The notes: a model not told the origin generated them from the letters alone. Positions 24,145 to 33,532 are shown, counted from the stretch's first letter. The stretch: DNA of 42,686 bases from Burkholderiaceae bacterium (GCA_014879655.1 JACSRS010000093.1:1-42686); one strand, 5' to 3'. Numbers and translations are program-made.

Positions 24145-27100
24145 ACTGATCTGTGCCCAGACCTTGTCCAGCCGCTTGCTGCTGACGGGCTGCGGCGTGC
24201 GCAGCTCCTGCGCAAAAAAGCTCACGCGAAGCTCTTCCAGCAGCCAGCGAAATTCGTTCATGCGGCTGTCAACAGCACCTTTTCGTTCGGCCACCAGGCG
24301 CCAGTAGCGCTGCTCCTGCAGCCGCAGCTCGGCCAGGCGCTGGCTGTCGCGGGCCGGGTCGGCGCGCAGTTTGTCCAGCCGCAGGGTGATGGCCTTGAGG
24401 TAGCGCGCAAAGTGCGGCAACTGGGCCCAGGGCGTATCGGCCATGAAGCGCCGGGGCATCAGCCGCTGCAACTGCTGCGTGCAGTCGCCCGTGACGTCCG
24501 GCGCGTTTCGGGTGTCGCGAATCTTGCGCACCGCAACGGCGTATTCGGCCAGGATGGTGGCCGCCAGCCGCGCCACCTCGTTGGCGATCAGGGTCAGCCG
24601 CCCGCGCCCCTCGTCCAGCCGGCGGCTGAAATCGGCCTGCGAAGCGGGCAAGGGGTCGAGCAGAAAGGCGCGCTCCAGCGCCACGTCCAGGATCTGGCTT
24701 CGCAGCTCTTCCAGCGTGCCCAGGCTCATGTAGGCCGCCGCCATCTTCTGCAACTCGGGCAGGTTTTTTTCGAGGTATTTCAGCGCGTCGCGCAACTGCA
24801 GCGCAAACAGCCGGCGCAAACCGGCCCGGTGGCGCGCGGCAGCGAGTTCGGGTTCGTCGAACACCTCGATCCGCACCGCGTCGCCGTCGTCGATCAGCGC
24901 CGGGAACCCGATCAGGGTCTGGCCACCTTTGCGGATCTCCATCAGTTCCGGCAGTTCGCCGAACGTCCAGTCGGTGTAGCGACGGTCTTCCAGTGGCGCT
25001 GTTTTTGCTCCTGAATCAGTAGCTATAACAGTCGATTTGACGCTGGATTTGGCCGATTTTGACCCAATAGTCGCATCTGGAAGCTCCTGCCCCCCCCCGC
25101 TCGCGGCGGGCGTCTTCCCGTCGCCGGGGCCGGGCTGCTGCGCACCGAGTTTCAGGCTCGCCAGCGCCTGAAACGCACCGCGCGCCTGCGCGCCCAGCTC
25201 GGCTTTCAGTGCCGCCAGGTTGCGGCCGGTGCCCAGCTGGCGCCCGTGCTCGTCGACCACGCGAAAGTTCATGAACAGGTGGGCCGGCACCATGTCGAGC
25301 TTGAAATCGGCCCGTTTGATGTCCAGACTGGTGCGCTCGCGGGCGTGGCGCAGCAGCGCGTCGGTCAGGCTGCCCTGGCCAAAGACGGTCTCCTCGCCGA
25401 ACATCTCCGCGATGCGGGTGGCGCTCTCGGGCAGGGGGACGAAGCGGCTGCGCGGGCGCTGCGGCAGGCTTTTCAGCAGCGCCTGTATCTTGTCCTTGAG
25501 CATGCCCGGCACCAGCCATTCGCAACGCTCGTCGCTGACCTGGTTCAGAACGAACAGCGGCACGTTTACCGTGAGGCCGTCGCGAGCGTCGCCCGGCTCG
25601 TGCAGGTAGCTGGCAGCGCAATCCACACCACCGAGCCGCACGGTGCGCGGAAACTGGCGAGTCGTGATGCCGGCCGCCTCGTGGCGCATCAGCTCGTCGC
25701 GGGTGAGCATCAGCAGTTTTGGCTGGCGCCGGGACTCTTCGCGGTACCAGGCTTCCAGCCCCTTGCCGGTGCAGACGTCGGCCGGAATCTGCTGGTCGTA
25801 GAAGGCGTAGATCAGCTCGTCGTCCACCAGCACGTCCTGCCGGCGCGACTTGTGCTCCATCTCCTCGACCTTGGCCACCAGCTTCAGGTTGCCGGCCAGA
25901 AACGGCAGCGGCGTGTCCCACTGGCCGGCCACCAGCGCCTCGCGGATGAACACTTCACGCGCCGCGTGCGGATCGACGCGGCCATAGTTCACGCGCCGCC
26001 CGCTGTAGATGACCAGCCCGTACAGCGTGGCACGCTCCAGCGCCACCACTTCGGCGGCCTTTTTCTCCCAGTGCGGATCGAGCAGCTGCTTTTTCAGCAG
26101 ATGGCCGCCGACCTGTTCCAGCCAGGCGGGGTCGATGTTGGCAATGCCCCGGCCGAACAGGCGCGTCGTTTCCACCAGTTCGGCGGCGACGATCCAGCGG
26201 CCCGGCTTTTTGGACAGGTGCGCGCCCGGATGCCGGTAGAACTTGATGCCCCGCGCGCCAAGATAGGCATCGTCGTCTTCCGGTTTCCAGCCGATGTTGC
26301 CCAGCAGGCCGGCCAGCATTGAAAGGTGCACCTGTTCGTAGCTCGCGGGCTGCGCGTTGATGGCCCAGCGGTGTTCGGTGACCACGGTGAGCAACTGGGT
26401 GTGGATGTCGCGCCATTCGCGCAGGCGGCGGATGCTGATGAAGTTCTGGCGCAGCAGCTGTTCGTACTGGCGGTTGCTGAGTTTGTGGGTGGGCGCTGCT
26501 GGCTCAGCGGTGGCGGCCTGCCCTGCGGCAGCAGCCCGGCCCGGCCCTGCTGCCGATTTTGGCGTCGCCGGGGTGCCCCCCGCGAGCGCCTGCCGGGCTG
26601 CGGCCATCGCCATCGAGGCGCGCTGCGCGATCGGCAACACCGCCTGCGACGGTCCGCTCTTGCGGGCCGCAGCTTCCCGCTGCACCCGCGCCGATGGCAG
26701 CGTGGGCAGGCGGCCACCCCGAGCCTCCGACAGCCACTTCCACAGCTTCAGATAACCGCTGAACTCGCTGCGCTCGTCGTCGAATTTGGCGTGTTGCTGG
26801 TCGGCCTGCTGCTGCGCGTCCATCGGGCGATCGCGCACATCCTGCACCGACAGCGCCGAGGCGATCACCAGCACCTCGTCCAGCGCCTTGCGGCCACGCG
26901 CCTCCAGGATCATGCGGCCCACGCGCGGGTCCAGCGGCAGCCGGGACAGTTCGCGGCCGATCTCGGTCAGCTCGTTGACATCATCCACCGCGCCCAGCTC
27001 GTTGAGCAGCTGGTAGCCGTCGGCAATCGCCCGCCCGGACGGCATGTCAATGAACGGAAAATCCTCCACCACCCCCAGCCGCAGCGACTTCATGCGCAGA

Positions 27101-28329
27101 ATGACGCCGGCCAGCGACGAGCGCAGGATTTCCGGGTCGGTGAAGCGCGGGCGGCCGGCAAAATCCTTCTCGTCGTACAGCCGGATGCAGATGCCGTCGG
27201 CCACGCGGCCGCAGCGTCCGGCGCGCTGGTTGGCTGCGGCCTGGCTGATCGGCTCGACCAGCAGCTGCTCCACCTTGCTTCGGAAGCTGTAGCGCTTGAC
27301 CCTTGCCGTGCCGGCATCGATCACGTAACGAATGCCTGGGACGGTGAGCGAGGTCTCGGCCACGTTGGTGGCCAGCACGATGCGCCGCCCGTTGTGCGCT
27401 TCAAAGATATGGTCCTGCTCGGCTGGCGACAGCCGCGCGAACAGCGGCAGCACCTCGGCATTGCGCGTCAGTGGCGAGTGCGACAGGTGGCCGCGCAGGT
27501 GGTCGGCTGCTTCGCGGATCTCGCGCTCGCCGGGCAGAAAGACCAGGATGTCGCCACCCGCGCCGCCGGCCCAGAGCTCGTCGACACCGTCGGCAATCGC
27601 TTCGTTCAGTCCGTAGTCGCGGCTTTCTTCATAAGGCTTCCAGCGTTGATCCACCGGAAACATGCGGCCTGACACCATGATCACCGGTGCCGGTCCGTCC
27701 TTGGAGCGGAAATGCTGGGCAAAGCGGTCGGCATCGATGGTGGCCGAGGTCACCACCACCTTCAGGTCGGGCCGCCTGGGCAATATCTGGCGCAGGTAAC
27801 CGAGCAGGAAGTCGATGTTCAGGCTGCGCTCGTGGGCCTCATCGATGATGATGGTGTCGTAGGCCTTCAGCAGCGGATCGGTCTGTGTTTCGGCCAGCAG
27901 GATGCCGTCGGTCATCAGCTTGACCGAGGCATCGCGGCTCAGCCGGTCCTGAAAGCGCACCTTGAAGCCCACCACCTCGCCCAGCGGGGTTTTCAGCTCT
28001 TCGGCAATGCGTTTGGCCACCGAACTGGCGGCAATGCGGCGCGGCTGGGTATGGCCGATCAGGTGTCCGCGCATGCCGGCGGGCTGGTTCAACTTGCCGC
28101 GCCCCATCGCCAGCGCAATCTTGGGCAACTGGGTGGTCTTGCCCGAGCCGGTTTCGCCGCAGACGATGACGACCTGGTGCGCTTGCATCGCGGCGATGAT
28201 TTCATCGCGCTTGCCTGAGACGGGGAGGGATTCGGGGAACTCGATCGTCAGTGACGAGGGGGCAGCGGACACGGATGGTTGGGACTTCGTAGAGAATCGA
28301 CGATTATCCCCGCCACCGAGCCGCGCCAC
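24139..28329 (-). CDS. hrpA: ATP-dependent RNA helicase HrpA (DEAH box)
   Basis: A 1396-residue DEAH-box helicase; E. coli HrpA acts on mRNA and collided ribosomes. Motif I is GETGSGKT (residues 58-65), motif II DEAH (163-166), motif III SAT (195-197) and motif VI QRAGRCGR, followed by the winged-helix, ratchet and OB domains and the long DUF3418 C-terminal region. Two low-complexity insertions interrupt the usual sequence: an Ala/Pro-rich linker near residues 570-610, and residues 1078-1110, where a run of nine G and a copy of the interspersed repeat are translated in frame. The start is given as GTG 28329, only 5 bp from the divergent argA ATG; GTG 28272 is an alternative and neither has a good ribosome-binding site. 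Confidence 0.94.
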   Translation of the reverse strand: MARLGGGDNRRFSTKSQPSVSAAPSSLTIEFPESLPVSGKRDEIIAAMQAHQVVIVCGETGSGKTTQLPKIALAMGRGKLNQPAGMRGHLIGHTQPRRIAASSVAKRIAEELKTPLGEVVGFKVRFQDRLSRDASVKLMTDGILLAETQTDPLLKAYDTIIIDEAHERSLNIDFLLGYLRQILPRRPDLKVVVTSATIDADRFAQHFRSKDGPAPVIMVSGRMFPVDQRWKPYEESRDYGLNEAIADGVDELWAGGAGGDILVFLPGEREIREAADHLRGHLSHSPLTRNAEVLPLFARLSPAEQDHIFEAHNGRRIVLATNVAETSLTVPGIRYVIDAGTARVKRYSFRSKVEQLLVEPISQAAANQRAGRCGRVADGICIRLYDEKDFAGRPRFTDPEILRSSLAGVILRMKSLRLGVVEDFPFIDMPSGRAIADGYQLLNELGAVDDVNELTEIGRELSRLPLDPRVGRMILEARGRKALDEVLVIASALSVQDVRDRPMDAQQQADQQHAKFDDERSEFSGYLKLWKWLSEARGGRLPTLPSARVQREAAARKSGPSQAVLPIAQRASMAMAAARQALAGGTPATPKSAAGPGRAAAAGQAATAEPAAPTHKLSNRQYEQLLRQNFISIRRLREWRDIHTQLLTVVTEHRWAINAQPASYEQVHLSMLAGLLGNIGWKPEDDDAYLGARGIKFYRHPGAHLSKKPGRWIVAAELVETTRLFGRGIANIDPAWLEQVGGHLLKKQLLDPHWEKKAAEVVALERATLYGLVIYSGRRVNYGRVDPHAAREVFIREALVAGQWDTPLPFLAGNLKLVAKVEEMEHKSRRQDVLVDDELIYAFYDQQIPADVCTGKGLEAWYREESRRQPKLLMLTRDELMRHEAAGITTRQFPRTVRLGGVDCAASYLHEPGDARDGLTVNVPLFVLNQVSDERCEWLVPGMLKDKIQALLKSLPQRPRSRFVPLPESATRIAEMFGEETVFGQGSLTDALLRHARERTSLDIKRADFKLDMVPAHLFMNFRVVDEHGRQLGTGRNLAALKAELGAQARGAFQALASLKLGAQQPGPGDGKTPAASGGGQELPDATIGSKSAKSSVKSTVIATDSGAKTAPLEDRRYTDWTFGELPELMEIRKGGQTLIGFPALIDDGDAVRIEVFDEPELAAARHRAGLRRLFALQLRDALKYLEKNLPELQKMAAAYMSLGTLEELRSQILDVALERAFLLDPLPASQADFSRRLDEGRGRLTLIANEVARLAATILAEYAVAVRKIRDTRNAPDVTGDCTQQLQRLMPRRFMADTPWAQLPHFARYLKAITLRLDKLRADPARDSQRLAELRLQEQRYWRLVAERKGAVDSRMNEFRWLLEELRVSFFAQELRTPQPVSSKRLDKVWAQISH
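25001..25072 (+). repeat. Interspersed repeat copy A, in frame inside hrpA
   Basis: The best preserved copy: gctcctgaatc, agtagctataaca, gatttgacgctggatttgg and ccgattttgac. It lies antisense to hrpA but leaves the frame open, encoding the segment around SAKSSVKSTVIATDSGAK between the DUF3418-type blocks. A run of nine C (25090-25098) follows 17 bp later. Confidence 0.75.
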
Positions 28330-28334
28330 TGCCC

Positions 28335-29684
28335 ATGTCCGCCGTCTTCAATTTCACCTTCGTGCCCTGGTTCCGGTCGGTGGCGCCCTACATCCACAAG
28401 TTCCGCAACCAGACCTTCGTGGTCGGGGTCTGCGGCGAGGCCATCGCCGCCGGCAAGCTGCAAAGCCTGGCGCAGGACCTGGCCATGATCCAGAGCATGG
28501 GCGTGAAGATCGTGCTGGTGCACGGCTTTCGGCCACAGGTCAATGAACAACTTCGCGCCAAAGGTCACGAAGCCCGCTACTCCCACGGCATGCGCATCAC
28601 CGATTCAGTGGCGCTCGATTGCGCCCAGGAGGCCGCCGGCCAGTTGCGCTACGAAATCGAGGCCGCTTTCAGTGAAGGCCTGCCCAACACGCCGATGGCG
28701 GGCTCGACCGTGCGGGTGATTTCGGGCAATTTCATCACCGCGCGGCCGGTCGGCATTGTGGACGGGGTCGACTTTCAGCATTCGGGCGTGGTGCGCAAGC
28801 TCGACGTGGCCGGCATCATTCGTTCGCTCGACATGGGCGCGATGGTGCTTTTGTCGCCGTTCGGCTTTTCGCCGACCGGCGAAGCTTTCAACCTGACGAT
28901 GGAAGGCGTCGCCACCAGCGTCGCAACCGCGCTGCAGGCCGACAAGCTGATTTTCGTCACCGAGGTGCCGGGCATCCGCCAGCGCCCGCACGAGCCGGAA
29001 TCCGAAGACAACCCGATCAACACCGAACTGCCGCTGGCTGCGGCCGAGCGCCTGCTGGCTGCCTCGCCCCCCGCCGAGCAGCCGCAGGACACGGCTTTTT
29101 ACCTGCAGCACTGTGTGCAGGCCTGCAAGGGTGGCGTGGAGCGCAGTCACATCATCCCGTTTGCAGTGGACGGTTCGCTGCTGCTCGAGATCTATGTGCA
29201 CGATGGCATCGGCACCATGGTCGTCGATGAAAAACTCGAAAGCCTGCGCGAAGCCACTGCCGATGACGTGGGCGGCATCCTGCAACTGATCGAACCCTTC
29301 GAGAAAGATGGCACGCTGGTCAAGCGCGACCGCACTGAAATCGAGCGTGACGTGGCGAACTACACGATCATCGAGCACGATGGCGTGATCTTTGCTTGTG
29401 CTGCCCTGTATCCGTACCCGGAAAGCAAGACGGCTGAAATGGCCGCTTTGACCGTATCGCCCCACAGCCAGGGCCAGGGCGATGGCGAAAAAGTGCTCAA
29501 GCGTGTCGAACAGCGTGCCAAGGCGATGGGGTTGCAGAGCATCTTCGTGCTGACCACCCGCACCATGCACTGGTTTCTCAAGCGCGGCTTCGTCCCGACC
29601 GACCCTGAATGGCTGCCGGAAGCGCGGAAGAGAAAATACAACTGGGACCGTCGCAGCAAGGTTCTTGTGAAGAAAATTGTTTAA
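28335..29684 (+). CDS. argA: Amino-acid N-acetyltransferase (N-acetylglutamate synthase)
   Basis: A 449-residue enzyme making N-acetylglutamate from glutamate and acetyl-CoA, the first step of arginine synthesis. Residues 20-290 are the amino-acid-kinase fold (MIQSMGVKIVLVHGFRPQVNEQL, FNLTMEGVATSVA), which in ArgA binds arginine for feedback inhibition. Residues 300-449 are the GNAT domain (AEMAALTVSPHSQGQGDGEKVLKR, MHWFLKRGF). The start ATG 28335 is almost back to back with hrpA. The stop codon lies in an AT-rich inverted repeat preceding the ParA-type gene. Confidence 0.96.
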   Translation: MSAVFNFTFVPWFRSVAPYIHKFRNQTFVVGVCGEAIAAGKLQSLAQDLAMIQSMGVKIVLVHGFRPQVNEQLRAKGHEARYSHGMRITDSVALDCAQEAAGQLRYEIEAAFSEGLPNTPMAGSTVRVISGNFITARPVGIVDGVDFQHSGVVRKLDVAGIIRSLDMGAMVLLSPFGFSPTGEAFNLTMEGVATSVATALQADKLIFVTEVPGIRQRPHEPESEDNPINTELPLAAAERLLAASPPAEQPQDTAFYLQHCVQACKGGVERSHIIPFAVDGSLLLEIYVHDGIGTMVVDEKLESLREATADDVGGILQLIEPFEKDGTLVKRDRTEIERDVANYTIIEHDGVIFACAALYPYPESKTAEMAALTVSPHSQGQGDGEKVLKRVEQRAKAMGLQSIFVLTTRTMHWFLKRGFVPTDPEWLPEARKRKYNWDRRSKVLVKKIV

Positions 29685-29719
29685 TATCAGTATATTAGGT
29701 GTCATATTTGATGTGACAC
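29682..29719. promoter_or_regulatory. Two inverted repeats upstream of the ParA-type gene, candidate operator
   Basis: TAATAT-cagt-ATATTA (29682-29697) is directly followed by GTGTCA-9 bp-TGACAC (29699-29719). Both arms are perfect. This AT-rich patch contrasts with the GC-rich genes around it and includes the argA stop codon. ParA-type proteins often repress their own genes by binding such sites; no convincing -35/-10 pair could be fixed. Confidence 0.4.
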
Positions 29720-29790
29720 TTTAGTTTATGAACCGCGGGTTGTGTCGATCGGACCACCCGCCTCACGCGGCAAGCCCGCAGAAAGCCCTC

Positions 29791-30495
29791 ATGAGTTCAC
29801 TCAATTTCATCGGCGGAGAAAAAGGTGGCGTCGGCAAATCGGTTGCCGCCCGCTTGCTCGCCCAGTACTTCATCGACCGCAACCGTGCATTCACGGGCTT
29901 CGACACCGACCGTTCCCACACCTCGTTTGCCCGCTTCTACGCGGACTACGCTTCGCCGGTAGTGGTCGACAGCTATGAGGGCCTGGACCTGATCGCCAGC
30001 GCTTTCGAGAACCCGGGTCCGGACGGTGCGCTGCCCAGTGTCATCGTTGATCTGGCGGCGCAGACCGCAGCACCGTTGTCGCGCTGGATCCGCGACTCCG
30101 ATTTGCTGTCGCTGATGGCCGAAATGGGCATCACCGTCAACTTCTGGCACCTGGCCGATGCCGGCAAGGATTCGGTCGACCTGCTCGACCGCCTGATCAA
30201 CACCTATGGCGCGGGCCCCAACTACATCGTGGTTGAAAACATGGGGCGTGGAACCGATTTTTCACAGCTGGAGTCGTCGGCCGCGCTGAAAAAAGCCGTG
30301 GCGCTCGGCGCCCACATCGTCTGCCTGCCGTTGCTGCAGGAAGCCAGCATGCGCAAGATCGACCGTCAGAACGTCAGTTTCTGGGCCGCCATCAACCGCC
30401 GCGAAGGCGCCGATGTCCTCGGCATGCTGGAGCGCCAGCGCGTCAAGACCTGGCTGCGCACCGCCTACGAGGCGTTCGATCGCCTGCCGCTCTGA
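29791..30495 (+). CDS. Orphan ParA/MinD-type ATPase
   Basis: A 234-residue P-loop ATPase with the deviant Walker A motif FIGGEKGGVGKS at residues 6-17, where the first Lys is the signature lysine of ParA/MinD proteins. DTDRSHTSFARFY is the switch I region and VIVDLAAQTA the Walker B. ParA-type ATPases position plasmids, chromosomes or protein complexes. No ParB partner, centromere-like repeat or mobilisation gene is adjacent. I chose the ATG at 29791 because the family similarity starts there; 21 extra codons upstream are possible. It converges with dsbB (18-bp gap). A MobD-like mobilisation relative is possible. Confidence 0.85.
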   Translation: MSSLNFIGGEKGGVGKSVAARLLAQYFIDRNRAFTGFDTDRSHTSFARFYADYASPVVVDSYEGLDLIASAFENPGPDGALPSVIVDLAAQTAAPLSRWIRDSDLLSLMAEMGITVNFWHLADAGKDSVDLLDRLINTYGAGPNYIVVENMGRGTDFSQLESSAALKKAVALGAHIVCLPLLQEASMRKIDRQNVSFWAAINRREGADVLGMLERQRVKTWLRTAYEAFDRLPL

Positions 30496-30513
30496 GCCAG
30501 GCGGTCCGAATCG

Positions 30514-31014
30514 TCAGCGCTGCGACCGGCGGCCGCGGCCCAGCAGCATCAGTGCCACGACGATGACGCCGATGAAGCACAGAAACGACCAGTTGGCGAT
30601 CGAGCCACCCAGAAAGGTCCAGTCAACCTTGCTGCAGTCGCCGCTGCCCTTGAAGATCATCGGCAAGGCACGTTGCAGAGGGAAGGTTTCGATCATCCCG
30701 TAGAAATCACGCCCGCAACTGACCACTTCCGGCGGATACCACTGCAACCAGCTCTGGCGCGCCGCGGTGAAGGCGCCGAAACCGGCCATCAGTAGCAGCA
30801 GCACCCCACTGGCGAGGTGCAGCGCCCGGCTGCTGCCCGCAGCGGCCACCGCCGCAATGATGGCCACCACGGTCAGCGCATAACGCTGCACGATACACAT
30901 CGGGCAGGGATTGAGACCCACCACGTGCTGCAGGTACAGGCCGAAAACCAGCAGGCCCACACACCCGGCGGCAAGAACGGCAAAGGCTTGCCGGTTGGAA
31001 ATTTTGTCGATCAT
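30514..31014 (-). CDS. dsbB: Disulfide bond formation protein DsbB
   Basis: A 166-residue inner-membrane quinone reductase that reoxidises periplasmic DsbA. Four membrane helices are visible, and both redox pairs are present: C37/C40 ([10 protein letters not shown]) in the first periplasmic loop and C100/C127 (VVSCGRD and GDCSKVDW) in the second. Length is normal for the betaproteobacterial form. The ATG at 31014 has GAAGGA upstream. It is divergent from yggX with a 113-bp gap. Confidence 0.95.
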   Translation of the reverse strand: MIDKISNRQAFAVLAAGCVGLLVFGLYLQHVVGLNPCPMCIVQRYALTVVAIIAAVAAAGSSRALHLASGVLLLLMAGFGAFTAARQSWLQWYPPEVVSCGRDFYGMIETFPLQRALPMIFKGSGDCSKVDWTFLGGSIANWSFLCFIGVIVVALMLLGRGRRSQR

Positions 31015-31127
31015 CAGGTCCTTCACAGAGCAATTCAGGCTTTGGATGCCATCGCCGGCCGGAGGTTTCACAAAACCGGGGACAATTTCACCTTTCGCTG
31101 TTACCGATTATCCGGAGGATTCACAAC

Positions 31128-31400
31128 ATGGCACGCATGGTCAACTGCATCAAGCTCGGCACAGAGGCCGAAGGTCTCGACTTCCCCCCCTATCCTGGCG
31201 AGCTGGGCAAGCGCATCTGGGAGTCGGTCAGCAAACAGGCCTGGGCCGACTGGCTCAAACACCAGACCATGCTGGTCAACGAGAACCGCCTGAATCTGGC
31301 CGACGCGCGCGCCCGCCAATACCTGGCCCGGCAGATGGAAAACCATTTCTTCGGCGCTGGCGCCGACGCCGCCCAGGGCTACGTGCCTCCATCGGCCTGA
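31128..31400 (+). CDS. yggX: Oxidative-damage protection protein YggX (Fe(2+)-trafficking protein)
   Basis: A 90-residue protein that protects Fe-S clusters from oxidation and is linked to iron trafficking. The family pattern is clear: [29 protein letters not shown], with Cys7 the conserved thiol, then [19 protein letters not shown] and a C-terminal FFGA. GGAGG precedes the ATG. argA and yggX are near each other in many Burkholderiales; here ParA-type and dsbB genes lie between them. Confidence 0.95.
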   Translation: MARMVNCIKLGTEAEGLDFPPYPGELGKRIWESVSKQAWADWLKHQTMLVNENRLNLADARARQYLARQMENHFFGAGADAAQGYVPPSA

Positions 31401-31509
31401 GCGTCTTGCGCCGGGCCTGACGGCGTGCACACGCCCGGATCGTCTGCAGCCTCTTTCTTGTGCTTGCAATGGCCGCGCGGGCCCGACCGTGGTAGCCGCA
31501 AGGGCGTGC

Positions 31510-33333
31510 ATGAATGAAACCCCGAACCCGTGGAGCGACCAGCCCCTGTGGAAGGCGCTGGATACCGACTTTGGTGACGGCAGCGGATTCCTGCGCCGCT
31601 GGGCGGACTGGCTGGCCGACCCGCGGCGACCACACCGCCTGCACCACGTGGCATTCACCGATCAACCGCCGACCGCGCAGGCGTTGGATGCCCTGATTCA
31701 GGCATCGCCAGCACTGTCGGCGTTGCGGCCGCACGCCCGTGAATTGACCGATGCCTGGATAGGGTTGTTGCCGGGCTTTCACCGCCTGTTGCTGATGGAT
31801 GGCCACTTTTGCTTGACACTGTGCGTGCAAACCCGGCAAACCCCGCTCGCCCGGCAACTGCGCGAGCTGGAATTTGAAGCCGACGAAATCCGGGTGGCCG
31901 GAGCGGGTGCGAGCAGCGCCTTCGAAGAAGCCGTCCGTGCACTGGCCATCCGCTGCCGCCTGGGCACGCGCGTTTCCATCGAGCCGGCCCGGCGTGAGGA
32001 TCGCGCAGCCTGGTCGCAGTCACTGGCCCTGCGCGGCTTCGATATTCCGAACCAAACTGATTGGCCGGCCATTCAGGCCGAATTCCGTCCTTCGTGGACG
32101 CCCCGCCGGCCGTCAAGCGTTGTGCAGCCGGTCGCCGCGCGCGGCCATTGCGTGGTTGTCGGTGCCGGACTGGCCGGTGCGTCGGCGGCCTTCAGCCTGG
32201 CTGCCCGCGGCTGGCGCGTGACCGTGCTGGATCAGGCCGACGCGCCCGCTGCAGGTGCATCGGGCCTGCCGGCCGGCGTGATTGCGCCCCATGTATCGGC
32301 CGATGACCGGCCGCTTTCACAACTGACGCGCAGCGGCGTGCGCGCCACTCTGCGGCGCGCACGCGACCTGCTGGCCGAGGGCCGCGACTGGCAGCCTTGT
32401 GGGGTGCTGGAGCACCGGATCAAAGACAGTCGCGACCTGCCGGCCGACTGGCTGGCACCCGGCTCGCCGGGCCCGGACTGGTCGCGCCCGGCTGATCCGG
32501 CCGTGCTGGTCCGGGCGGGTCTGCCCGCGGACAGTCTGGCGCACTGGCACGCAATCGCCGGCTGGGTAAAGCCGGCCGAACTGGTGCGCGCCATGCTCTC
32601 CGCACCGGGCATCTGCTGGGAGGGGCGCCAGCGGGTGGCCGCCCTGCGCCAGAAGCCGCGAGCTGAAGCAGCGGACACAGGCGACACCTCCGTCTGGTCC
32701 GTGATCGGTCAGCAGGGTCAGGTGATCGCCAGCGCTGATCTCGTCGTCGTCGCGGCGGGTTTTGACACGCTGGAACTCCTGTCCAGCCTCGTTGCCGCGC
32801 CGCTGCCGCTCAACCCTTTGCGCGGGCAGGTGGTCTGGGGGCAGATGCCAGCAGAAAATCAAAGCGCACTGCCGCCGTTTCCGGTTAACGGACTGGGCAG
32901 CCTGATCGGCCATGTCCGGATTGGCGGTGAACTTGCGTGGATTGCCGGCTCGACTTTTGAACGGGGCTGCGCCGAAGCGCTGATCCGGCCATCAGACACC
33001 GAAACCAACCGCGAGAAGCTCAGCCAGTTGCTGCCAGCCGCGGCGGCCGCGCTGGAACCAGCCTTCAACGCCGGAGAGGTTCATGCCTGGGCGGGCGTGC
33101 GCTGCACCGCACCGGATCGCCTGCCCGCCGTCGGTCCGCTCAATCCGGCCAAACTGCCGGGCCTGATGGTTTGCACCGCCATGGGCGCCCGCGGCCTCTC
33201 GCTGGCCGTGCTGTGCGGCGAACTGCTGGCAGCCCAACTGCATGGCGAGCCGCTGCCGATCCCGCTGAAGCAGGCTCGGGCACTTTCGCCGAGGCGGTGG
33301 GCAACTGCGCAACGAGCAAAGGATGAATCCTGA
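31510..33333 (+). CDS. mnmC: MnmC-type tRNA wobble-uridine enzyme with decayed methyltransferase half
   Basis: A 607-residue homologue of the bifunctional MnmC, which demodifies cmnm5U to nm5U (FAD domain) and methylates it to mnm5U (SAM domain) at the wobble base of several tRNAs. The FAD-dependent half is intact: VVVGAGLAGASAAFSLAARGW near residues 215-235, GASGLPAGVIAPH, and the C-terminal GVRCTAPDRLPAVG. The N-terminal half keeps the framework (W-IGLLPGFHRLLLMDGH) but lost its key residues: the SAM loop GFGTGxN reads FGDGSG (residues 21-26), and the catalytic LDGFAP block reads VAGAGA. Either only the oxidase works, or the domain has a new role. Stop codon lies in repeat copy F. An ATG 21 bases upstream of the chosen one is a GTG and is unlikely. 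Confidence 0.88.
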   Translation: MNETPNPWSDQPLWKALDTDFGDGSGFLRRWADWLADPRRPHRLHHVAFTDQPPTAQALDALIQASPALSALRPHARELTDAWIGLLPGFHRLLLMDGHFCLTLCVQTRQTPLARQLRELEFEADEIRVAGAGASSAFEEAVRALAIRCRLGTRVSIEPARREDRAAWSQSLALRGFDIPNQTDWPAIQAEFRPSWTPRRPSSVVQPVAARGHCVVVGAGLAGASAAFSLAARGWRVTVLDQADAPAAGASGLPAGVIAPHVSADDRPLSQLTRSGVRATLRRARDLLAEGRDWQPCGVLEHRIKDSRDLPADWLAPGSPGPDWSRPADPAVLVRAGLPADSLAHWHAIAGWVKPAELVRAMLSAPGICWEGRQRVAALRQKPRAEAADTGDTSVWSVIGQQGQVIASADLVVVAAGFDTLELLSSLVAAPLPLNPLRGQVVWGQMPAENQSALPPFPVNGLGSLIGHVRIGGELAWIAGSTFERGCAEALIRPSDTETNREKLSQLLPAAAAALEPAFNAGEVHAWAGVRCTAPDRLPAVGPLNPAKLPGLMVCTAMGARGLSLAVLCGELLAAQLHGEPLPIPLKQARALSPRRWATAQRAKDES

Positions 33334-33385
33334 ATCGATAGCACAAAATATCCAGAAAACGCTGGATAGAGCCGAATATATCTGA
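33327..33385 (+). repeat. Interspersed repeat copy F, overlapping the mnmC stop
   Basis: The blocks atcctgaatcgatagc, aaaacgctggat and gagccgaatat match the family in order. The mnmC stop TGA (33331-33333) is the 'tga' of cctgaatc, so the element ends that gene. An AT-rich stretch follows. Confidence 0.6.
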
Positions 33386-33532
33386 ATATTCATCGATCGG
33401 ACTGGTGCACCCTCTCGTTGCGCGGTAGTACCTTTGACGCGCAATCGGCTGCAAGCCACGATATGCTGCGGCGCTGATCCTCCATCCGAACTTGCATGCA
33501 TGCCGCGCAGCGGGTTATCAACAGAACCGGCC

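Noticed and set aside
33515-33523. TTATCAACA, one mismatch from a DnaA box
   Set aside because: A single site with no cluster, no AT-rich unwinding element and no replication gene nearby; chance is sufficient.
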